Below are positions 35,707 to 43,032 of a stretch of 43,032 nt of DNA, one piece after another. Numbering within the stretch: the first letter of the stretch is position 1; every line of letters begins with the position of its first letter. The position numbers and the translations under genes were made by a program. This stretch comes from Candidatus Latescibacterota bacterium (GTDB lineage: Bacteria; Latescibacterota; UBA2968; UBA8231). The stretch lies in contig RKRN01000271.1 in NCBI GenBank assembly GCA_007571365.1, positions 1-43,032 on the forward strand, given 5' to 3'. The notes below the pieces were generated by a model. It saw nothing but the letters and a program-made list of their open reading frames with translations. It did not search any database and had not been told where the DNA came from.

Positions 35707-38700
35707 ATGATGCCTGCAAAGTTGTTGCTGCGGTTGGCTTATGTGTCTTGGCTGCTGGCTGCTTATTTAATGTTGGGGTGGGCTGGGGACGCGGCGGCGC
35801 AAACAGAGCGGTTTGCCCTGTCGGTAAATCCGAGTAAGATACGCGAGGACGCCGGAGCGACCGATATTGAGGTAACAGTCGAAGTTACGGATGATATAGC
35901 GGTGGATACGGATACCTATGTGCTCTTGAGTGCCCCTCAAGCAACCCTTAATAGTCGCTTCATCGTCCTGCTGCCTTGGCTCAAAATTGCGGCTGGGGAG
36001 AAAAAGGCCACCGCAACCATCACCTTTATTCCTACCAATGATAGCACTCCCGACAGCAATCTTCTCATTGAAATCAGCGGCAATGCTGGCAGTGAGACGG
36101 TTGCTTCGACGACGATTACGCTGATCGACGACGACAGGCCTAGCACCAAGATCAGTTTGTCGGCCGATACTATCGAGCTTAACAGGTTCGACGGCGCGAC
36201 CGAGGTTGCCATAACGGCCACTTTGGACGGCAAGGTGCGACCGCAGGCGACGAGTTTCGTCTTGATCATCGCCGATCATCCCGATCTGACGGACGTGCCC
36301 AACACCGATGCCGATGACAACGGCAGGATTGACGATGCGGATGCGACCAAGGACAATCGCGAAGCACGGCGCGACGTTGACTACACGGTTATGCTGACGA
36401 CGCTTACCATTCCGATAAATTCGGTGTCGGGAACGGCGACGCTTACCATCACGCCCAAAAACCGGCTGCCAGGCACGATTCGGGTGGCGACGCCCGATAA
36501 CGATGCCGGTACGGCGGGGATCCAGACGGCGGATGGACTAGCGATCGACCCGGTCGATATAAAAATAGGCAAAGAGAGTGTTGCCATGCCCTCGGCCATT
36601 ACGCTCAGTCAAAACAGCATCCGCGAGGATGCTGGTGCGACGCCCATTGAGCTAAGGGTTTCCTTGACGAATGCCTTGGTACGAGACGAGACAGCGCGAT
36701 TCGCCATTTTGCCAGACGGTGCTGCCTTACCGTCGGGTCGTACTGTAACGGGCACCCCGATTCGCGATGTGCATTACCGGCTGTCCTTTGGTCCGCCGCT
36801 CGTCATTGCGGCCGGTGCGACCGAAGGGACGACGACGATCACCCTAACCCCCGCCAACGACACCGAGGTGGCTACGCGCGATTCGATCTATATACAAGTT
36901 TCGGTCGGCGGTGCATCGGAGATTAAAGCACTAGCCATTGTCGATGACGACGCGGTTAGCACGGCCGTCGCGCTGACGGTCGCGCTGACCTCAATAAGCG
37001 AGGGGGCGGGTAATGTAGTGGTGGGGGTAACCGGAACCCTGAATGGGAAGGTTCTCGCCACGGACGTGGTCGTGTCCTTGACCATTGATTCTAATTTCGA
37101 CGAGGCGGTGCGCGATTTGGATTACATGGCTGCCCTGCGTCCGCTTACCATTCCGGCTGGTCAAGTGTCGGGGACGACGACGATCACCATCAGTCCTACG
37201 GCCGACGATATAGCGGACGATGGCGAAAAAATCCGACTGACCGGACAAATCTCCAGCGGGCCTAGCGCGTTGAGGATCGGTGCCGTAGAAATAATGCTCA
37301 GAGACGCGGGCGTGGGTGGAGTGCCTTCCTTTGCGACGGGTGCTTCCATCCCCGAGATCACCTATTCGCTTGGGGTGCCGCTTGCTGCTTGGGTCCTGCC
37401 GGAAGCTACGGGCGGCGACGCTCCGCTGAGGTATAGTGTCTCGACTCTGCCGGCGGGCTTGACGTTTGACGAGGCCACGCGGTCGCTGGCCGGTACGCCG
37501 ACGCAAGCGACCAATGGCGCGGTCAACATCATCTATACGGTGATCGACAGCAAGGGTGCCAGCAGTGCGTTGATTTTCTCCATCGCAGTCGAAGATATCC
37601 AACTGCCGCCCCTGCTTGCCGGTGCTCAGCTAACAGCGACGCCAGCGGAGATTTTTGAGGACGCTGGGGCGACGCAAATCGCGTTGACCGTGACTTTGGC
37701 GGAGGCTAGTGCCACAGCCGAGGTGGTGACGTTCACAATTGCAGCTCCAAGCGAAGATGTGGAGGGTACGCCGGCCGTGCGCGATGTAGATTACGTGGCG
37801 TCCTTGGAGGCGTTCGTCACCATTCCGGTCGGTGCGACCGTTGGGACGGCAACCCTCATCGTCACCCCCGCGGACAACACCGCAGAGGATGGCCTGAGAG
37901 CCCTAGGGGTGCAAGCTGCTTTGACTTCTGGTGCGACGCTAAGGACGGACATCAAGATCGTCGACGACGACGCACTCGGTACGTCCATCTCCCTGACGGC
38001 GAGTCCAAACGCGATAAGCGAAGAAAGCCCTGAGACCACGATCGCGGTGACTGCTACCTTAAACGGCCGGGCGTTGGCAGAGGACATAACGGTGAGTGTG
38101 TCCATTGATGCTGCGTCCACAGCGACGCGCGATGTGGACTACGCTGCGGTGTTCCAGCCGCTGATTGTGATTCCAGCCGGCTCGGTAACAGGGTCCACGC
38201 AGATTGCGCTCCGCACAATTGCCGACGGCATAGCCGAGGGTAACGAGACCATCAAGCTGACCGGGGCGGTCGACGGGTTAGTGGGGGGCGAGGTAGAAAT
38301 CATACTGACCGAACGGAGTGCGGCCGGTTCGTCTCTTTCCTTTGTTAGCACTGAGATCGCCGACCAAGCGTACACGGTTGGGACCGCGATTACCGCTCTC
38401 GTACTGCCGGCCGCTACGGGTGGTATTGGCGGCTTGATGTACACCGTTACGGCCTTGCCGGCTTTGCCGGCGGGCTTGGCGTTTGACACGGCCACGCGGA
38501 CGATTGCCGGTACGCCGACGCAAGCGACCGATGGCGCGGTCGACATCATCTATACAGTGATCGACGAAGGCAGTAACGCCGATGTGTTGACCTTCTCCAT
38601 CACAGTCAACAAGGCTCTGACCTTCGACCTCGACCTGTTTGCCGCTGCGTTAGGCGGTGCTGGTAAGATCATTCCGACGGCTGTGCATGAATTTGTCGAG

Positions 38701-39177
38701 CTGCCGCAGGGCATAGGAGGCACGGCACCGCTGACGTATAGCCTCGCGCCGGCTTTGCCGGCGGGCTTGACGTTTGACGCGGCCACGCGGACGATTGCCG
38801 GTACGCCGCTGGCGGAGCGTGAACCCGTATATACGTACACGGTTACGGATGCCAACGGTGCGAGCGCGTCGCTGCTGTTGCAAACGCAGCCGGCCGCGTT
38901 TGCGCTGGACAACAACTATCCAAACCCGTTCAATCCGACGACGACCATCCGCTATGCGTTGCCGCAGGCAGCGGACGTAGCGTTGACCGTATATAACGTC
39001 GTCGGTCAGGCCGTGCGGACGCTGGTGGCCGAGCATCAGAGCGCGGGGCACTATGTGGTGGAATGGAACGCGACCGATGATAGCGGGCACAGCTTGTCGG
39101 CGGGGATGTACTTCTACCACTTGGAGGCTGATGGTGGAGCGTTTCGCCAAGTCAAGAAGATGCTTTTGCTCAAGTAG
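35707..39177 (+). CDS. Very large secreted Calx-beta / putative-Ig protein with sorting tag (tandem paralogue 2)
   Basis: The 1156-residue product has a signal peptide ending DAAAQ. Six Calx-beta-like repeats follow: residues ~38-143, 148-288, 298-415, 421-533, 641-755 and 761-868. Most carry a VRDVDY-like motif, and several end in an (I/V)DDD sequence. Putative-Ig domains lie at ~538-631, 877-968 and 982-1058, and the sorting domain at ~1062-1156. Repeat 2 contains DADDNGRIDDAD (residues 201-212), a 12-residue EF-hand-like Ca loop. The last Ig domain runs straight into the sorting domain. Calx-beta domains bind Ca2+ and occur in adhesins. I chose ATG 35707, 6 bases from the GGGGAGGT site; GTG 35704 and ATG 35710 are possible alternatives. 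Likely an exported adhesin or matrix protein. Confidence 0.87.
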   Translation: MMPAKLLLRLAYVSWLLAAYLMLGWAGDAAAQTERFALSVNPSKIREDAGATDIEVTVEVTDDIAVDTDTYVLLSAPQATLNSRFIVLLPWLKIAAGEKKATATITFIPTNDSTPDSNLLIEISGNAGSETVASTTITLIDDDRPSTKISLSADTIELNRFDGATEVAITATLDGKVRPQATSFVLIIADHPDLTDVPNTDADDNGRIDDADATKDNREARRDVDYTVMLTTLTIPINSVSGTATLTITPKNRLPGTIRVATPDNDAGTAGIQTADGLAIDPVDIKIGKESVAMPSAITLSQNSIREDAGATPIELRVSLTNALVRDETARFAILPDGAALPSGRTVTGTPIRDVHYRLSFGPPLVIAAGATEGTTTITLTPANDTEVATRDSIYIQVSVGGASEIKALAIVDDDAVSTAVALTVALTSISEGAGNVVVGVTGTLNGKVLATDVVVSLTIDSNFDEAVRDLDYMAALRPLTIPAGQVSGTTTITISPTADDIADDGEKIRLTGQISSGPSALRIGAVEIMLRDAGVGGVPSFATGASIPEITYSLGVPLAAWVLPEATGGDAPLRYSVSTLPAGLTFDEATRSLAGTPTQATNGAVNIIYTVIDSKGASSALIFSIAVEDIQLPPLLAGAQLTATPAEIFEDAGATQIALTVTLAEASATAEVVTFTIAAPSEDVEGTPAVRDVDYVASLEAFVTIPVGATVGTATLIVTPADNTAEDGLRALGVQAALTSGATLRTDIKIVDDDALGTSISLTASPNAISEESPETTIAVTATLNGRALAEDITVSVSIDAASTATRDVDYAAVFQPLIVIPAGSVTGSTQIALRTIADGIAEGNETIKLTGAVDGLVGGEVEIILTERSAAGSSLSFVSTEIADQAYTVGTAITALVLPAATGGIGGLMYTVTALPALPAGLAFDTATRTIAGTPTQATDGAVDIIYTVIDEGSNADVLTFSITVNKALTFDLDLFAAALGGAGKIIPTAVHEFVELPQGIGGTAPLTYSLAPALPAGLTFDAATRTIAGTPLAEREPVYTYTVTDANGASASLLLQTQPAAFALDNNYPNPFNPTTTIRYALPQAADVALTVYNVVGQAVRTLVAEHQSAGHYVVEWNATDDSGHSLSAGMYFYHLEADGGAFRQVKKMLLLK
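36307..36342 (+). other. EF-hand-like Ca-binding loop inside a Calx-beta domain (paralogue 2)
   Basis: Residues 201-212 read D-A-D-D-N-G-R-I-D-D-A-D. They have acidic or amide ligands at positions 1, 3, 5, 9 and 12, Gly at 6 and Ile at 8, matching the EF-hand/dockerin loop pattern. Confidence 0.65.
37447..37550 (+). repeat. Putative-Ig core repeat, paralogue 2 copy 1
   Basis: A segment of about 100 bases (CTGCCGGCGGGCTTGACG start) encoding LPAGLTFDEATRSLAGTPTQAT and its following strand. Similar copies lie at 38464-38570, 38755-38809, 41001-41100, 41292-41390 and 33755-33808. Confidence 0.7.
38464..38570 (+). repeat. Putative-Ig core repeat, paralogue 2 copy 2
   Basis: A near-copy of 37447-37550, including the ACGCAAGCGACC segment and the ATCATCTATAC strand. 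Confidence 0.7.
38890..39177 (+). repeat. Sorting-domain copy 2
   Basis: 288 bases, highly similar to 35201-35485 and 42193-42474; the closest match appears to be copy 1. Confidence 0.85.
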
Positions 39178-39192
39178 CACGTGCGTTAGTAA

Positions 39193-39231
39193 GATGAGGT
39201 CGCAAACCTTTGCAACTTGCGGCCCCATTTT
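39193..39231 (+). terminator. Degenerate terminator after the second tandem gene
   Basis: GATGAGGTCGCAA and TTGCGGCCCCAT form an imperfect stem (one mismatch, one G-U) around an 11-base loop, followed by TTTTC. It is clearly homologous to the terminator at 35506-35544, including the shared downstream arm GGCCCCATTTT. Confidence 0.6.
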
Positions 39232-39279
39232 CACAAGTCAACAAGTCAAATTAGGAATGCTTTCCTAGGGGAGGTAGTA

Positions 39280-42200
39280 ATGATGCAGGCAAAGTGGTTG
39301 CGGCAGCAGCTAACTCATCTGTCTTGGCTAGGGGTCGCTTGTTTGGTGCTGGGGTGGGCCGAGGGCGCGGCAGCGCAAGATTTGGCCCTATCAGTAAATC
39401 CGGCTAGCGTCCGCGAGGACGCTGCATCCACCAATCTCGAGGTAACAGTCGAAGTTACTGACGATATAGCGGTGAGCTCAGACACCTACGTGCTGTTGAG
39501 CATTGCCCAAAACCAGCAGGGGCTTAACAGTCGCTTCAACATCCAGCTAGCCGTGCTCAGGATTTTGGCTGGGACGAAAAAGGCCACCGGCACCATCACC
39601 CTCATTCCCATTAACAACAGTATCGTCGACGACGATCTGCCCATTGAGATCAGCGGCAATGCCGGGGTGATGACCGTGGCACCGACGACTATTACGCTCA
39701 TTGACGACGACAAGCCTAGCACAAAAATCAGTCTAGCGGCCGATATTACCGAGCTCAACCGATTCGACGATGCCACCGAGATCACCGTGACGGCAACCTT
39801 AGACGGCAGAGACCTAACACAGGCGTTGAGTCTTGCCTTGATTATTGGCGATCATCCCAACTTAGGGGCTACTCCCAACGCCGATACCAATGGCGACGGC
39901 ACTATCGACAATGCCGATGCGACGAAGGATAATCGCGAGGCGCAGCGCGACGTCGACTACACGGTGACGCTGGCGACGCTCACCATTCCATCCGATTCCG
40001 TGTCGGGCACGGCGACGATTACCATCACGCCCCGCAGCCAATTGCCCGGTACAATCCGAGTGGAAGGGATCGGGGGTGAGTTGCCGATCGATCCGGTGGA
40101 TATAAAAATAAAAAAGGAGGGCACGGCTAGGCCCTCGGCGATCGCGCTTAGTCAAAATAGCATCCGCGAGGACGCTGGCGAGACGGCGATTGAGCTCAGG
40201 GTCGCCTTGACAAATGCCTTGATAAGGGACGAGACGGTGCGGCTCGTCATTTTGCCGAACGGCGCGGTTTTGCCGTCGGGTCACACTGTCGCGGGTACGC
40301 CGATCCGCGATGTGCATTACCGACTGTCGTTTGGTGCGCCGCTCACCATTCCGGCTGGTGCGACCGAAGGGACGACGACATTCACGCTGACTCCCACCAA
40401 CGACACCGCCGTGGCTACGCGCGATTCGATCTACATACAGGTTACAGTCGGCAGCGTAGAGGCGGTCAAGGCTATAGCCATTGTCGACGACGACGCGAGT
40501 AGCAAGACGATCTCTCTGACGGTGAATCCGACCTCGATAAGCGAAAAGGCGGGGAGCACGGATATCGCGGTGATTGGGACGTTGGACGGAAAAGTCCTCG
40601 ACGAGGACGTGGTCGTGCTCTTAACCGTTGACCCGGTCGCCAACGAAGCGGTGCGCGATGTCGACTACACGGCCACCTTGCGTCCGCTCATCATTGCGGC
40701 CGGTGCGGTGTCGGGGACGACGACGATCACCATCCGACCTGTTGCCGACAATATAGAGGACGATGGCGAGAAGATTCGGCTGATCGTGCCATACGCCAAC
40801 AGGCAAATCATCACCGCAAGTGGTACGCTGACGGTCGGCAGTGTAGATATAACGCTCAAAGACACAGGCGTGGACAGTGTGCCTTCCTTTGCGGGCGTGT
40901 CTATCGCGGCCCAGACCTACGCAGCGGGTGCCCCGATAGCCGACTGGGTGTTGCCGACTGCTGTGGGCGGTGAAGCTCCGCTGACGTATAGCGTGTCGGC
41001 CCTGCCGGCCGGCTTGGCGTTTGACGCGGCCACGCGGACGCTGGCAGGCACACCTATGCAAGCGACCGATGGTGCGGTCGCCATCATCTACACGGCAACG
41101 GACAGCAATGGCGATGCAGCGACGCTGACCTTCTTGGTCGCGGTTGATCCGGCTGCGGAAGCGACGGAGCTGGCCTTTGCGCCGGGTGCATCCGTTGCAG
41201 CTCAGACGTACACATTGGGTGTGCCAATAGCCGATTTAGTGCTGCCGGAAGCTACCGCGCCCGACTGCCATCCGGCTTATAGCGTGTCGGTTCTGCCTGC
41301 GGGCTTGTGGTTTAACTCGGCCACGCGGACGCTAGCTGGTACGCCGACGCAAGCCACCGACGGTGTGGTCGCCGTTGAGTACACAGCGACCGACATCGAA
41401 ACGGGTGCCAGCGTATCCTTGGTGTTTGCCATTACGGTAGCCCCTGTTGGTAGCATTGTGGCTACGGGGCTGACGGCGATGCCGGCGGAAATCAGCGAAG
41501 CCGCCGAGGAGACAGCCATTGTGCTGACTGTTGCGTTGGCGGCGGCCTCAGCTACAGCCGAGAACGTGCGCTTCGCTATTGTCGAACTGTCCGATGATGC
41601 GCTAGCGGTTCCCGCGGCGATGCGCGATGTGGACTATAGGGCGGAACTACAAGCGCAGATCGCCATTCCGGCTGGTGCTACCGAGGCGACGGCGACGCTT
41701 ACTCTCACGCCGATCAACGACAACACCGAAGAGGGGAGGGAGGTGGTGGGGGTACAGGCCACCATCGCATCGACCGGCCAGACCCTCACGACCGCTATCT
41801 TGATTCAAGACGACGACGCACCGAGTACGTCCATCGCGCTGTCGGCCGCGCCGAGTACGTTGAGCGAGGATGCTTCTTTGACTTCTATTGCGGTGACCGC
41901 TACGCTAGACGGAAAGCCACTGTTGGAAGACGCAATCGTGAGCTTGGCCATTGATGATGCTTCGACGGCAACGCGCGACTTGGACTACCGGGCGCTGTTT
42001 ACCCCTAGAATTGAGATTCCCGCTGGCTCGACAACCGGAACGCGGAACATTTACGTCGATCCCCTCATCGACAATTTGGCCGAAGGCGACGAGATCATCC
42101 GGCTGATCGGTACGGTTGACGGGCTGGAGGAGGGCTCGGTAGAAATTGTGCTGAGCGATGCGGGCGCGGCCAAGGGGGTAGTTCTGGCGTGGCCGCAAGC

Positions 42201-42474
42201 GTTTGCGCTGGTCGACAACTATCCGAATCCGTTCAATCCAACGACGACTATTCAGTACGCACTGCCGCAAGCGGCAGATGTGGAGTTGGTGGTATATAAT
42301 ATGGTCGGCCAAGTGGTGAGGACGCTGGTAGCCGAGCATCAAAGCGCGGGACACTACGCCGTGGAGTGGGATGCAACCGCTGACAGCGGGCGTCGGTTGT
42401 CGTCGGGGCTGTATTTCTACCGTCTGCAGGCGGGTGCGTTCCGCGAAACCAAGAGGATGCTGTTGCTTAAGTAG
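39280..42474 (+). CDS. Very large secreted Calx-beta / putative-Ig protein with sorting tag (tandem paralogue 3)
   Basis: The 1064-residue product parallels the preceding gene: the same ribosome-binding site and Met-Met start, and a signal peptide ending AAAQ. Four Calx-beta-like repeats lie at ~35-144, 149-278, 287-405 and 411-528, then two putative-Ig domains (~533-626 and 631-721), two more Calx-beta repeats (~730-847 and 851-957) and the sorting domain (~972-1064). The module order therefore differs from paralogue 2, where a lone Ig domain follows repeat 4 and the other two follow repeat 6. Repeat 2 has DTNGDGTIDNAD (residues 202-213), a complete EF-hand-like loop. ATG 39280 follows GGGGAGGTAGTA. 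The product is probably exported and surface-attached or released. Confidence 0.87.
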   Translation: MMQAKWLRQQLTHLSWLGVACLVLGWAEGAAAQDLALSVNPASVREDAASTNLEVTVEVTDDIAVSSDTYVLLSIAQNQQGLNSRFNIQLAVLRILAGTKKATGTITLIPINNSIVDDDLPIEISGNAGVMTVAPTTITLIDDDKPSTKISLAADITELNRFDDATEITVTATLDGRDLTQALSLALIIGDHPNLGATPNADTNGDGTIDNADATKDNREAQRDVDYTVTLATLTIPSDSVSGTATITITPRSQLPGTIRVEGIGGELPIDPVDIKIKKEGTARPSAIALSQNSIREDAGETAIELRVALTNALIRDETVRLVILPNGAVLPSGHTVAGTPIRDVHYRLSFGAPLTIPAGATEGTTTFTLTPTNDTAVATRDSIYIQVTVGSVEAVKAIAIVDDDASSKTISLTVNPTSISEKAGSTDIAVIGTLDGKVLDEDVVVLLTVDPVANEAVRDVDYTATLRPLIIAAGAVSGTTTITIRPVADNIEDDGEKIRLIVPYANRQIITASGTLTVGSVDITLKDTGVDSVPSFAGVSIAAQTYAAGAPIADWVLPTAVGGEAPLTYSVSALPAGLAFDAATRTLAGTPMQATDGAVAIIYTATDSNGDAATLTFLVAVDPAAEATELAFAPGASVAAQTYTLGVPIADLVLPEATAPDCHPAYSVSVLPAGLWFNSATRTLAGTPTQATDGVVAVEYTATDIETGASVSLVFAITVAPVGSIVATGLTAMPAEISEAAEETAIVLTVALAAASATAENVRFAIVELSDDALAVPAAMRDVDYRAELQAQIAIPAGATEATATLTLTPINDNTEEGREVVGVQATIASTGQTLTTAILIQDDDAPSTSIALSAAPSTLSEDASLTSIAVTATLDGKPLLEDAIVSLAIDDASTATRDLDYRALFTPRIEIPAGSTTGTRNIYVDPLIDNLAEGDEIIRLIGTVDGLEEGSVEIVLSDAGAAKGVVLAWPQAFALVDNYPNPFNPTTTIQYALPQAADVELVVYNMVGQVVRTLVAEHQSAGHYAVEWDATADSGRRLSSGLYFYRLQAGAFRETKRMLLLK
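39883..39918 (+). other. EF-hand-like Ca-binding loop inside a Calx-beta domain (paralogue 3)
   Basis: Residues 202-213 read D-T-N-G-D-G-T-I-D-N-A-D, a full EF-hand-like loop at the same place in repeat 2 as in paralogue 2. Confidence 0.7.
42193..42474 (+). repeat. Sorting-domain copy 3
   Basis: 282 bases, similar to the copies at 35201-35485 and 38890-39177. The similarity to the 3' flank is lost after the stop codon. Confidence 0.85.
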
Positions 42475-42527
42475 TACTACTATTCAATACAGCCTCGCCG
42501 CCGCCGTGCCATTACCGGCTCGAATGA

Positions 42528-42635
42528 GACAGCCGGGACGAACTCGGCCGGCGCGTTTCTTCGGGGCTGTATTTCTATCGGCTCCAAGCTGGCGATGCGT
42601 TTGGCGCCACGCGCAAGATGCTGTTACTGAAATGA
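42528..42635 (+). pseudogene. Vestige of a fourth sorting-domain gene
   Basis: This frame reads DSRDELGRRVSSGLYFYRLQ, then AGDAFGATRKMLLLK and TGA. It is the last ~35 residues of the same sorting domain that ends at 42474, with the typical KMLLLK end. An in-frame stop lies immediately upstream (TGA 42525-42527) and no start, ribosome-binding site or upstream domain is present, so it is a degenerate 3' fragment. It sits 53 bases after the third gene. Confidence 0.75.
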
Positions 42636-42678
42636 TCCCATAAGGGCCGGGTTTCCAACCGGTCCCGGACAGGACGCG

Positions 42679-42717
42679 AAAAAGCCCAGCGGTTTGGAGA
42701 AAGCCGTTGGGCTTTTC
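42679..42717. terminator. Strong hairpin terminator, probably bidirectional
   Basis: AAAAGCCCAGCGGTTT and AAAGCCGTTGGGCTTTT pair around a short GGAG loop, with A-runs on one side and T-runs on the other. It closes the plus-strand array and could also stop the minus-strand gene at the window's end. Confidence 0.75.
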
Positions 42718-42758
42718 TTGTTTGTTTCTGTTATTGAGAAACTAATGCTACGCGGTCC

Positions 42759-42806
42759 GTGCCCTCCGACACGCTCAGGGCACCTCGTCGCCGGCTGAGC
42801 GTGTCG
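42759..42806. repeat. Nested inverted repeat (REP-like)
   Basis: CGACACGCTCAG at 42767-42778 and CTGAGCGTGTCG at 42795-42806 are perfect inverted copies. A second pair, GTGCCCT at 42759-42765 and AGGGCAC at 42777-42783, is interleaved with the first. This can form alternative hairpins and resembles REP/ERIC-type dispersed repeats. No second copy was noticed in the window. Confidence 0.6.
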
Positions 42807-42864
42807 AAGCCAGCTCCAAGAGGCCGACCGCTGCGACCGCTACGGCCTAACGTCCGTCGAGGAA

Positions 42865-43032
42865 TTACGCCCGCGCCTCGTCTAACACCTGTCTAAATTC
42901 ATCCATGCTGGCGGCGCGTATGGCCGTGCGGTTCAACTGCTTGAGGCGTTGCAAGTCGTCGATAGAGGCAAGGCGATCCGAGAGGGAACGCGCCTCACCC
43001 AGACCAAAGCGAGTCTCCAACACATCGAGGAT
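42865..43032 (-). CDS. 3' end of an unrecognised protein (partial)
   Basis: On the minus strand the frame is open from the window edge to a TAA stop at 42867-42865, giving 55 residues: ILDVLETRFGLGEARSLSD, then RLASIDDLQRLKQLN, RTAIRAASMDEFRQVLDEARA. The pattern (VLE-RFG, then I-DL--L, a basic helix, then AS-DEF) resembles the C-terminus seen in many Rpn/PD-(D/E)XK-type transposase-like or DUF4351-like proteins, but that is only a resemblance. The gene continues outside the window. Confidence 0.6.
   Translation of the reverse strand: MLDVLETRFGLGEARSLSDRLASIDDLQRLKQLNRTAIRAASMDEFRQVLDEARA

Noticed and set aside
37441-41400. CRISPR array or short tandem repeats in the adhesin genes
   Set aside because: The repeats are coding, differ in sequence and are hundreds of bases apart; they encode Ig domains.
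42371-42643. 90-codon plus-strand frame spanning the end of paralogue 3 and the vestige
   Set aside because: It reads the sorting domain out of frame; the in-frame KMLLLK remnant explains the sequence better.

Overview
The window is a GC-rich bacterial chromosome segment with dense coding and no rRNA, tRNA, CRISPR array or insertion sequence that I could see. Four (plus one decayed) C-terminal modules of the 'YPNPFNPTT...VYN..GQ...L' sorting / FlgD-like type, FN3 / dockerin-like / cohesin-like secreted proteins, a TonB receptor and a Hep_II/III lyase suggest a Gram-negative member of the FCB group or a neighbouring candidate phylum (Latescibacterota- or Poribacteria-like). That placement is inference from gene content, not phylogeny.

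Layout. 1-3247: the 3' end of an unrecognised gene, then uvrA. 3341-4677 (minus): a MoaB-like protein and a glutaminyl-peptide cyclotransferase. 4807-5535: a VapBC-type toxin-antitoxin pair with palindromes upstream. 5646-8815: a small secreted protein and a heparinase II/III-family lyase with a sorting tag. 8816-9259 (minus): YtoQ-like. 9391-11380: a small charged protein and a CocE/NonD-type S15 hydrolase. 11422-17330: a probable promoter, citrate synthase, a ribosome hibernation factor, the three-gene proton-translocating transhydrogenase (pntAA-pntAB-pntB) and an AzgA-type purine permease, all on the plus strand. 17433-24283: a divergent Lrp/AsnC-like regulator and gltBD, with a palindromic operator between them. 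24347-25216 (minus): a NicO-family Ni/Co exporter. 25427-27671: an amidohydrolase with altered metal ligands plus a Gfo/Idh/MocA oxidoreductase. 27679-33417 (minus): an uptake operon reading amidohydrolase, TonB receptor, binding protein, permease, ATPase. 33581-42635: three large tandem secreted proteins and a vestige of a fourth. 42865-43032 (minus): the 3' end of an unrecognised gene.

How the genes fit together. The centre is core nitrogen and redox metabolism: citrate synthase feeds 2-oxoglutarate, GltBD uses it with glutamine and NADPH, and the transhydrogenase can supply NADPH. The flanks are nutrient scavenging and surface functions: polysaccharide cleavage, TonB/ABC uptake of a chelated metal or cobamide, metal export, and large Calx-beta / putative-Ig surface proteins.

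The most interesting region is the tandem array at 33581-42635. Its modules are shuffled between paralogues, terminators were copied with the genes, EF-hand-like loops are embedded in Calx-beta domains, and a decayed sorting domain lies downstream. I did not find convincing evidence for a wholly new enzymatic or defence system.
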